Shown here: positions 1 to 9,864 of the stretch, piece by piece
How positions within the stretch are numbered: position 1 is the stretch's first letter
Layout: every line of letters starts with the position of its first letter
DNA from: Neurospora crassa OR74A
Lineage: Eukaryota; Ascomycota; Sordariomycetes; Sordariales; Sordariaceae
Assembly (NCBI RefSeq): GCF_000182925.2
Contig: NC_026501.1
Span: forward strand, 1,178,001 to 1,242,000
Length of the DNA stretch: 64,000 bases
Reading direction: 5' to 3'
Program-made: the position numbers and the translations under genes
Notes under the pieces: model-generated
Database searches by the model: none
Seen by the model: the letters and a program-made list of their open reading frames with translations, nothing else
Told to the model about the DNA's origin: nothing

Positions 1-786
1 CCCCCCCCCCCCCCCCCCCTCCCCCTTCTCGCCGCCTTCCCCGCCATGCTGTTTCATTTGTCCCTTGGTGTGGTATCCCGACGATTCAGGAAGTTCTTGC
101 TATGATAGACGATGCGGTGGCAACTTGGGGAGAAAATATTTCATCTACCGGTCCAGGCATAAACAACGAGAACACAACTGCCATGGCGTTTCCCCTCCTT
201 TTCCCAAGGCTTCGGTGCTGATGAGTCTTTTTGGGCAGAAAGGGATACATCCAAAGCGACGTCGGCGCCTTCGTTTCCTTCCACTTGTATTCCCAAGGTG
301 TTCTCCGGATCACAGAACTTCCACAATCATACGGATTATAGCAGCCTGGGAATCCCCTCGGGTTGACGCATATTCCGTGTGAAGTGCCTCGGCGGCTGGC
401 GCTCCTTCGAAAGTTGATAGCATCTTGTCTTGGGTACTATGTAATATCCTGAAGGTACGTTCGTAGGCACGCGCCTTCCACGTTGCGATTCTTGGATTTC
501 TTTCCAAGGCCACTTCACAGAACTACGCGGCATGAACAAACGACCTCTTCTTCAGTCGAGTCCGCCCAAGTCCCCTCCCGTCCTAACCCCGCGCCTCTCT
601 TCTGTCCTCGCCCTGCACTCGGCCTTTCTTCTCGTCCCGCCATTCTTTTGTTGTTGCTGTTCAGTCAGTGTGGCACCAATGCTAGCCTTCTTAAATGACT
701 TCTTCCCAATCATCAAATGGCTTTCATTGCTGTTGCTAATTCGTTTGCATTTGGCTTCTGACAGAGCACACGAGCAAGTCACAAGA
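1..786 (+). other. 5' leader and promoter of the 787-2555 gene
   Basis: No gene of its own is seen. The window opens with a run of 19 C. A GTACGT donor at 455 and a pyrimidine-rich acceptor ending at 764 (with a TGCTAAT branch-like site near 734) would form a 310-nt leader intron. It would remove the in-frame upstream ATG at 532 and place the start of translation at 787. Leader introns are common in Neurospora, but this one is inferred from splice-site appearance only. Confidence 0.45.
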
Positions 787-2555
787 ATGTCCTCCGCCGA
801 TACGGTGTCGGTGTCGCCCGCATATCGAAGCGAACGGAGAATCCATCCACTGCCCAAGAGATCACTCAGAGACCGTTTAACCCCCGAAGCCGCGGAGTCG
901 ATTCAATACCCCCCAGCTCCTTCGATCTCTACGTCCTTGTTCCCGAGTCTGTATAGTATCCGAGATGACGAACCAGACCAGACTTCGACTCCCCCTCGCG
1001 AGCGACTCACCGAGGCTGCCCCGCGCCAGTCAAGAAGAGATGGTCCACTAGCAGAAAGTGGGGGATATACTGCTGCGTCGAGACAAGGCATACCGGAGCG
1101 CGGACACAGCTTGCTCGATGACGGGATCTCTGATCCATCGAACCGCAAGGGTCATCAGTCACCGAGGACTGAAAATGAAGAGAGATCGGTCAATTCGCAA
1201 GCTACTGTCTCCGCGGCATCAGCAATCGATGGCTATGACTCCTTCGAAAACACAAACAATAAGAAAAAGAGGAAAATCCCTACGGCGGGTGATGCAGCTC
1301 TTGGCGGGGTTCATGTTGGCATAGATGCTGGCTTCGGAACCACATCTGTTCAGGCGTCTGAAGGTCATGGGGAAGCCACGTCTTCGAGCTCGGCGTCTCA
1401 GTATGGTTCCGGGGGTTATATGCCAGGCTTGCAGAACGTGCCTGGTCCTGGAAGAGGTAGATATGGCAGACCGCGCAACGGCAGAAGCCCGCTCAGGCCC
1501 TTGTCGGACTCGAACACCAACTGGCCCGGAAGAGGCGGGAAGCTGCGCTCTGTTCCATGGTCAACCAGTTCAGGTACGTCAACCGACGCTCTATCCTGGT
1601 TCCCTTGCCATTTGATATGTCTCGAGGTGTTGTCACGATGGAGATGCTGATCATATCTCTCTCTGTAGCCGAGAACCAGGGGATCATCTCCAGCGCCATA
1701 GCGAAAGCAGAGAAGCTAAACCCACCACATGCGGGGTCTGAAAGTACAAGTCTCTTGCAGAATTCATTGTCACCGAAACGCCCTGCATCAGCACAGTTCA
1801 CGTTTACCGCTCCTGGTCCTAATGCACTCTCTTGGCCTGGCTCTGATCGACGAATCAACATGCCAACCCCGTCAGCGGCTCGACAAGGGCAGGAAAATTG
1901 GCAGCGTGCTGCTCCGGGTGGTCAGGCAGCTAATGCCCACCCTCTTTCATCGGGAACAGGCACCGCAGCGAAGGATGCACAAGGCAAAAGTGGCGCTGGA
2001 GGCCAAGGGCAGCAAGGCCCGGCACCTAAAACCACCAGGAGGAGTGCTGCTAAAGAGTATGCCGCCGCGGCCAGACAACGGCGCCGGGAGACGCAATTAC
2101 GGAATAAGCGTCACCCTCCTAAGCCTGAAGATATTTGGATTTGCCACTTTTGTGAGTACGAGTCGATCTTCGGGCACCCTCCCGAAGCTTTGGTCCGTCA
2201 ATATGAGATCAAGGCCCGCAAGCAACGCCAGTTGGAACAACAGCGGAAGGCTCAGTGGGAAAGGCTCAAGAAGGGCAAGCACAAGGGGAAGAAAAACAGC
2301 AAATTGCCTACCAAGGGTCACGATGGTGTTCAGGATGCCCATCAACCTTCGGGCGGCCATGGTGGTCCGATGAACTGCGATTATAGTCAAGGCACTCAGA
2401 GCGAGGAGTACTTTGACGACGATGATTACGAGGAAGACGACTACGACCCGGACGAAGATCTGCCGCCAGAGAACGGGCTGGAAGCCGAACGACATGAACG
2501 TGTTCCAGATCACGTTGCCCGCGTCTCGACGGTACCTGATGGGGGCGGGACGTAG
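787..2555 (+). CDS. conserved ascomycete protein of unknown function, low complexity with CxxC motif
   Basis: Two exons, 787-1573 and 1669-2555, give 557 residues. The 95-nt intron has a CAG/GTACGT donor, a TGCTGA branch-like site and a TGTAG acceptor. The frame is kept exactly (phase 1), and without splicing the first frame stops at 1650. The N-terminal two thirds is Ser/Pro/Gly-rich and looks disordered. The C-terminal part is the recognisable section: an IWICHFCEYESIFG segment with a CxxC pair, then a long basic, charged helix (KARKQRQLEQQRKAQ and a Lys-rich run), then a strongly acidic Asp/Glu tract near residues 505-530. The mix of basic and acidic tails suggests a nuclear or RNA/ribosome-associated role, but this is a guess and no family was recognised. 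The ATG at 532 is in frame but lies in a probable leader intron, so 787 is preferred. Confidence 0.75.
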
Positions 2556-4087
2556 CCCAGGCTATTGTGGCCATGCCACCTCCCTGCCCCCTATTCTTTG
2601 TAACATTAGTCTGCAGCAATATTAGCGTGATTTTATACCCTGTTCTGGATTTTATGACGGTGATGGAGAGGAGGGCGCAGATGTCGGGGTGGTCACAGCG
2701 ACTAGAGAGGATCGATCAGAGGATCGACTCTTGCCGCTTTGGCGTCAGGAGCCAGTGCTCCGGTGACGTGGCGAGGGGTTTGACGAAGAGTACGGGCGAT
2801 ACGGCTCAGCGAGAACAGGAGAAACTGAACTGTTAAACAACAGCAGCTTAAGGCTCGCAGTTACTTATACAACCAAGCGCACACCGCTTACTCGGTCGGC
2901 TCACGCAATATCGAAATACGACCGAACAGCCACGATGAACAAACTTAACAAACGCGGTTTCCTGGTATACAGCTTACTATGCACACGCTAGGTGAGGGTC
3001 AAGACGGAAAGAGAGGAACGCATGAGTTTAGGTGTATTTTTGGGGGCTCGGTGGGAGCCTGGGTGATGGGGTGCTCGTTGACGGCAACACAAATGAGCTT
3101 TGTTAGATGTAGAAGGAGAGGACGATAATGGCCATAAGCAACAACAACGTACTACCTAGGCTATCGCAAATGCATAGGGATAGAGGGAGGTCTCGAACAG
3201 AAAGATGACATACACCTATTGTCGGAAGAAGGAAAACCACGATTATAGATAGCTTGAATACAATGTTGTGTCTTGGTGGTTCAAATTGCGCAACATACCT
3301 ACTATGAGATGTGGTATGTTTCGATATTCATTCTACACTCACATCTTTGCTGTTGTGAGCCGAGGTCCAGCACGCACACGGCGCTTCCCGAACGATGACA
3401 GGACGGAATCACCGAGTGGAGATGAACGGGAGAAGATTCCGTAAGGGTCTCGACGATCGCCAAATGTCAAACACAAACCCGCTCCAAGGGCCCAAAGCCC
3501 TCGGTGCGACGTCAGACAAAGACATAGTTTATCTCAAACCAGACAGATTGGATGAACGGTGCCTGTGCTGGCTGGACTGAGTCAAAGCTAAACGTGTTTT
3601 GAATGTTTGGCGAAGGGTTTTGTGTAGAAACTCGACTCATTGGTGCATTCTGTTCCTGTCGAGCAACTCGAGCGAATCCATTCTCCCACCGTCTCTTGAC
3701 TGAAGAATCTGGAACGGCGAGCAGGTGGGGATGATCAGGCCAATGCCAGGGCCAAGCAGCAGCAAGTCGAAGTGGAATTAAAAGCAAGGCAGCTATGTAT
3801 GGTAGGCGCAGCGCATATTGGTCAAAGGTGATCATGATGCAAGTCATCTTACACACACACACTTTGGCCCGGCTCTGTTTGGGTCTCGCCCAATCCTCGA
3901 CAATGGAAAGTGAAAAGCAATCGATCCATCAATCAATCACAATGTGCCTACAGTAGGTAGAGTGCTTGATGGCGGGCTGTTCGATGCACGAACGGCAGCC
4001 GAGTGCCGTTACCCAGGGGGGAAGCGACAGTCTCCATTCTCCTGCATGGACGGCGGGACTTGGGGAAGCCCTGGGCTCTCGAGAATC
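2556..4087. other. intergenic, no supported gene
   Basis: This stretch holds the 3' end of the upstream gene and ordinary-composition DNA up to the left target duplication of the Mutator-like element. The only open frame of note is on the minus strand (3512-3862). Its N-terminus resembles a signal peptide but it has no other support and is discussed under findings. Confidence 0.6.
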
Positions 4088-4096
4088 GGACTGGAG
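4088..4096. repeat. 9-bp target-site duplication, left copy
   Basis: GGACTGGAG directly precedes the left terminal inverted repeat and is repeated exactly at 8296-8304 just outside the right one. Confidence 0.8.
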
Positions 4097-4224
4097 CGAT
4101 TTCTTTAGCTGGCTAGACCAAAAAGCGTGCATGGCTAGTCCCCCCCACCCATATCGCTGAGTAAGCCCAGCCAGCCGCCTAGCCGCCTAGCCGCCCAGCC
4201 AGCGCACACACACACAATTGAGGC
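4097..4224 (+). repeat. left terminal inverted repeat of the MULE-like element
   Basis: Pairs with 8168-8295 in reverse complement. It begins CGATTTCTTTAGCTGG where the right end begins CGCATTCTTTAGCTGG. Beyond two mismatches near the tip, the only differences are two T's at 4180 and 4188 where the other arm has C before A, which is the RIP-preferred CpA context. It contains (CCCAGCCG)-like direct repeats and a short CA repeat. Confidence 0.85.
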
Positions 4225-6780
4225 TACGTAATCGATGCCCGCGCATCACCAGATCTACGTCTTTTACGCTACTCTTTTTTACGTAAGGGTATTCAAAAAT
4301 CGTCAATCCAGTTAATTATCCCAATTATCTACTACTAAGGTGGTTAATACTATAATTACTAGTAATACTACTATCCTCTTTACTAATTCTATTACTACAC
4401 TTACTGCCTAAAGTACACGTACCTACCCTAATTCTTATACCTACCGCCGTATAAGTACTAGGGAGGCGGTTGGAGAACTCCCCTTATATATCCCTATAAA
4501 TATATTAGTAGTACTAGAGGCGGTACTATCTCATACTACGTTACTAGTATAACCCATCCCTCCCCTTACTACTAGTTAGAAGGCGGTAGACCGTCCTAAT
4601 ATTAAAGTAATTATCTAATAGAAGTTAGTAGTTTATAACTAAACTAATTAGAACCGGTAGGAATTAATATTTACCCGTATAACGGCTGCTACTAAATTAG
4701 TAGTTACTACTAGATTTAGGGTTAGGGAGAGGGAAAAGGTACTAGAGTTCGCTATAAGGGAATTGGGGGGTAAAAAAGTAAGAGCAAGGGAGCTAGAGTC
4801 GCCTGTAATAGTACTAGGGGAGGGGGTATTAGTATAGTTAGTATAGTTAATACTAATATTTAAATTATAATACTCTAAATAATACAATTTATATTATTTT
4901 AAATAAAATTCGGTTAATTAAGTTATTAAATCCCTCTAGTATAAGACTAGCGCTAGCGGGCTAATACTCTCCCCCCTCTTTAAGTATTTCGCTATATTAC
5001 CCGGCAGGGCGGTTTATTATAAGAAAGTAAACGGTAGTTATTATACTAATTATAATCGATAGGCGCCGTAAGCTTAATGGGCTAGGCAGGCAGTTTTTAA
5101 TTACTTTTAAACTTATATAGCTTAAAAACTTCCGGATTTATAAGGTTATATCCCAATATTCTACGTATATAATTAGTAAGGTCCGGGTTAAGGATAGCCG
5201 CTTAACATCGGCGGTTAGGTAAAGCGATAGGGTTTTAAATTGCGTAAGCGCGTTGCTTAGCCTTAATTAACTTAGTACGCCTATTTAACTTTAATTACTA
5301 ATATATATCTATATCCTCTATTACTAATATTAATAGGGGATTTATTTATAATAACTTTAATATAAAGTACTTATAGGGTAAGTTGTATTAAGTTGTAAAT
5401 ACCTTTTTATAGTTAGTGTTTAGGTTTTAGGTTAGGTTTCTAAGTTAATTATTATATATATAGTGATATTAGTACTATAGAAGTTTAAGGGTATATAGCG
5501 CTACTTGTAAATAAAAAAGGAAGTTAATTCTATAAACCTTTATATATATATAAAAGTAATAATAAAAAGAGTGTAATTAATATACTTTCAATACTAAATT
5601 GTTAAATATCCCTACTCTTTTATATTTATAGAAATAAGATTGCTTTACTTTTATAAATCTCAATTTAAATCTCTTTCGTTAAGAGCAGTACGAAGCTTAT
5701 ATATATTCGTATAATTAGTTTAGAAAAGAAAGTCGATTCTTAAGTAAGCGTTTAATAGCTTTATATAAAGATTCAACTCTACTACTTGCCCGGATATTAT
5801 AGTTTCTAAGCCTCGATACTATATAGTTATTATATTTGTTAATCTATAGTAAGTAATATTTATAGAGGTAAGCTAGTAGAATTATAATAAGAGGTTATTA
5901 ATTGAATAAATAAAGATAGTAGGCGAAAAAAGTATATAATTTATAGTAGAAATAATAGGGGTAATGTAATACATTAACTTACGAATTTATTTTTTAAATT
6001 TGTAGTATAGTAAATATTATACCCGTTTAAAGTAGTCCTTATTATTAGTATATATTACTTGCTTCCACTTAATTTAAAATCCCTCGTATATATTTTAATA
6101 AAATTGACGAATCGGATTAAAGATTAGTATATTACGATATTGTAGAGCGATAATTTTAATTAATAATTTATTAATTACTTTATAAGCTCCTTGGCTATTA
6201 TTACGTTATTAAATAAGGCGGTTAGCGGCGGTGGTATTGTTGGCCTTTTCCGGATCCTCCTCCTTTAGGTTATTATCGATATATTCGTTAATATTAATAT
6301 TATTACTATTACTATTAATTAAAGTAATATAAAATAAGGGGTCGGGGCTATAATTATCTAAATTCCGGGTAATTAGTAGGGAATTTAATATATTAGTAGT
6401 CGGAGTTAGTTCGGTACTACCTAATTAAATCTACTTCTTTTTAATATAGTAATTTATATTCTTTATAATATACTATATATAGAATTAGTATAATATATTT
6501 AGGTAAGCGGCAATAGCGGCCTTTTTAAATCTTCTATTAAAGTCGGTAATAAATATTATAGGGTTAGGAATTTCGTAATCTTCTTAAAGCTTCTTTAAAT
6601 AATTAAACTACTATTAGAAGTCTTTTTATCTCTCCCTACTTAAGAGACTGTATACTATATTAAAATTATAATTAAGCGTATTGATATTAGTAATATTAAG
6701 GAGGGGGAGGTTAAAGTAGTTAATTTATATAAAGCTATAGTTAGTTATATATAATCTACGGCAAACCGACTTTTTTTTAG

Positions 6781-6868
6781 GAAACCGACTTTTTTTTATA
6801 AAATCGATTTCTTTATAAAAAATCGACTTTTTTTTATAAAATTAATTTTATAAAAAAAAGTCGGTTTC
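6781..6868. repeat. 88-bp hairpin inside the MULE-like element
   Basis: Two perfect 24-bp arms, 6781-6804 and 6845-6868, each carrying GAAACCGAC followed by T8. The 40-bp loop holds degenerate copies of the same unit. A further copy, AAACCGAC plus T8, lies just upstream at 6763-6778. It may be a small nested inverted-repeat element or a local tandem/inverted expansion. Confidence 0.7.
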
Positions 6869-8167
6869 TTAGACGAGAGGATTTATATACCTTATATATA
6901 TTATTTACTAGTAATATATAGGGATTTTTCTTTTATATTTTAATATACTAATTAAAAGTTTAGAATACCCGTAATACCCTCTATTAGTTGGGAAAGAGTA
7001 GATTGTAGTTAATAAAGTACTTAATATTGTAGAGGTTCTTATTATATTCTAGTAAATTAATAAGTATTTTAATTAAAGTATAAGGACTATACTTTATATA
7101 ACGAATATAGTGTTGAATATTATAAACTTCCTAAATTATAATAAGAACTCGAAGACTACGCAGTTCTAATATTAGACTATTATAATTAATATATTAGATA
7201 GCGGCGATTATATCTTCCTCTTCGAGGTTTAAAGTACTACTTAAATAATAGGCGATTTAACGAACGTTTATTCTAGCAATACTAAATAGCCTCTTAATAG
7301 TTATTTTAATCCCCTCCTTATAGTTATAATAAATCTATTACCGGTAAATAATATTGCTAGCGAAGTTAGTAATATTAATAATATAGTTATAGCGATTATT
7401 AATTTTTTTAGCGAACTACTAATTGCCCTACCTCTTCCTTAGTACAATTTTTATTTAATATAGGTAATCGAATTACTTTAATATAGTATTTCGAATACCT
7501 CGCCCAGTTACTATATAAATGCGACTGTATATATAACGGTAGTCAATACGTACGATAATACTTTTATCCCCCTTCTTTTTACTCTTTATATTACTATAGA
7601 ATACGATTATAAAGCCTTGCTATATGTAGTAATCTTGTAGTGCGTTAAAGGTAGCGACCTTATTATTATAGTTAGAGGAGGTAAATAGTAGTTAGGCTAG
7701 TAATTAATTAGTAATAATACGCTTGTTAGGAGATAGTAATTGTATTTTTAATAGTTTATTGTAACGGCGGCGCTGGATTGAAAGCGATTGGATTTCGGTA
7801 AGGGGAGTTGTACTCTGCTAAGGAATAATTATTCGGATTGGAATTAAGGGTATTTTACTAGCAATTTTTAATTAAATTCCGTTAGTGTTAGTCGTTGTAG
7901 TCGGTTGGGAGGTTAATTTACTATAGGTAACCGAAGGTTAAAAGGATGGAGGTATAGTTGGTATAGGAGGTATAGCTAGTACGGAAGGTATGGTTAGTAC
8001 GTACGGGAAGTATAGTATAACGCTGTACTGTACTAAATAATTGCAAAGATACGAGATAATCGCTGCAAAAAATCGCTTAACGCCAGAGTAAGATCTCGCG
8101 ATACCTTTATTCAATTGCCAACGGCTAACAATCGCTAATAGAGTGTGCGCGTGCGTTGGGCAGCGAT

Positions 8168-8295
8168 GCCTCAATTGTGTGTGTGTGCGCTGGCTGGGCG
8201 GCTGGGCGGCTGGGCGGCTGGCTGGGCTTACTCAGCGATATGGGTGGGGGGGACTAGCCATGCACGCTTTTTGGTCTAGCCAGCTAAAGAATGCG
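8168..8295 (-). repeat. right terminal inverted repeat of the MULE-like element
   Basis: Reverse complement of 4097-4224. It keeps three intact CCCAG repeats and the CA microsatellite, and it is GC-rich up to the abrupt start of the AT-rich interior. Confidence 0.85.
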
Positions 8296-8304
8296 GGACT
8301 GGAG
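8296..8304. repeat. 9-bp target-site duplication, right copy
   Basis: GGACTGGAG directly follows the right terminal inverted repeat and matches 4088-4096 in the same orientation. Confidence 0.8.
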
Positions 8305-9864
8305 GGAATGGAAAACACAGAAGCCCAATAAAAAGTGACACACTGACGCACGCATGCATCCACGAATTGGGTCTTTGGTGTCCTTGGTGTCCTTGGTGAC
8401 CTGTGGTGGAAGCCTCAATCGGGTTTAGCGGGCTTGCCAATCCCCTGGTTTTTAGCCTTGTGTGAGTTTTGAGGTTTAGCGTGCGCTCTGTGTGTCAGGT
8501 TCACGACAACGCCGAAACGACGTCGTTCACGTTCACAGCCTGGAAGTGGACATCGGATGCGGAAATGTGGCTCCAAGCGTCCCCACGGCGCATTGTTAAC
8601 GTGACAGGATGCCCGTACGTGGTGGAGTTGGACGGACACGGCGCTACACTTTTTGATTTTTTGTTCAAGATCCATCCCGGCATTCCCACGGCTTCCTGTG
8701 CTGACGAGGTCCATGATATGATCCCTTTTATTCGGGGATCCCATGTACAGAACGTGAAGATATTGGCTGCTGTGCCGTCATCATCGTCACCGACCTCCTT
8801 CAGCTCATCAGGGCACAAGCAAGTTCCAGTTTTTTGTTGGACGGCAGACAGACTCGGCGGGAACGAGATTCAGGTTCATCCTTCCTACGCAGACCAAGAC
8901 GGGACTTTCACTGCGCAGGCGGGAAGGAAGGGCGCTGCTGCACATTCGTCCCAGGTGCAAACTGCACTGCGACCGCACTACACTACAACTCCCGACCTCC
9001 GTCATCGTCATTCTTTTCTCGATACCTAGGCAGAGGTAGTACCACCCACCCGACAAGAGAGAAGACAAGCAAATCCCGGCACCCTCCTCCTATTCCATGC
9101 CGCACCAAACAGTCTGGCGCTGCCACTCTCAGACAACCACCACCACCACCACCACACCACGCAATCACCACCTTCATCTACACGTGTCGTCGCCGACCCT
9201 CACCTCTCTTCCGTCCCGACAAACCTTTTTGCGACGACCAACGGCGCCTTCAACCTCTCTCCTTTTGTTTTTTTTTTCGCATTTAGCAGCCGAACTAAAG
9301 TTCCTCCACTAATTCCTATTTTGCGCCCTATGAGAAGCCGCGCTCGGTAATGAGCAAGATCGCCAGGTTGGGGATGGCCTGGATCAAGAACACAGACACA
9401 CCACGCACACACACAGCGACGACAGCGACATCCAGGTAGAAATACTAGGGGCCCTACTGTACTTGTCGAAGCGGAGGATACGACATCCAAACCATGTTCG
9501 GCAGCTCGCGGAGGCATCGGCCGCCCAATCCGGTATGTCGTCATTGGCCCTTTTTCTCGATCGGTCCTCCTTTCGGCCTGGTCCTGTCGCCCGAGACAGT
9601 GAGACAGTGCCCATTTGGATCATCGCTGTCTTTGTTCGCGACGCCATGATTCTGGCATGGATGCCATGGTCGGCGCGCAGCTTGCAATTACACTTTTCTA
9701 CACTACTCTTAGCTCGCTCCACCAGACCAGCTGCTGTTCAATTATCCCTTGTTTCTCCATTCCCACCTTCCCCATGCTTTCGCGGATATCCTATGGTCCC
9801 CGTCTCGTCCCGTCCAGTCCAGTCCAGTCGCGAGAGGAATCCCGATTACTGACTGCTAGATTCC
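8305..9864 (+). other. promoter and long leader of the 9865-15033 gene
   Basis: Pyrimidine-rich DNA with CA/CAC repeats and no supported gene. A GTATGT donor at 9533 and a CTGAC...CTAG acceptor ending at 9859 could form a 327-nt leader intron ending just before the start codon at 9865. The open frame at 8469-9029 on the plus strand has no recognisable feature and was not accepted. Confidence 0.4.

Larger units (their letters stand above)
4097..8295 (-). mobile_element. RIP-mutated Mutator-like (MULE) DNA transposon relic
   Basis: A 4,199-bp element bounded by 128-bp terminal inverted repeats (4097-4224 and 8168-8295, 124 of 128 positions identical). It is flanked by a perfect 9-bp direct repeat, GGACTGGAG. 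Long terminal repeats plus a 9-bp target duplication are the signature of Mutator-superfamily elements; Hop of Fusarium oxysporum is a fungal example with the same architecture. The interior from about 4265 to 8100 is extremely AT-rich with scattered stops in all frames, as expected after RIP. Minus-strand translation near 6180-6440 gives the most protein-like residue pattern, so the transposase probably ran on the minus strand. No catalytic motif could be recognised, so the family call rests on the ends. Confidence 0.8.

Noticed and set aside
4150-4200. CCGCCTAG/CCGCCCAG direct repeats as a CRISPR-like or minisatellite locus
   Set aside because: The units are 8 bp without spacers and lie wholly inside the transposon terminal repeat; a eukaryotic setting also argues against CRISPR.
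4648-4887. 79-codon minus-strand frame inside the MULE-like element
   Set aside because: It lies in RIP-mutated DNA with stops on both sides; a surviving fragment at most, with no transposase motif.
8469-9029. 186-codon plus-strand frame upstream of the large gene
   Set aside because: No family resemblance; it lies in what looks like promoter or leader DNA and has overlapping frames of similar length on the other strand.
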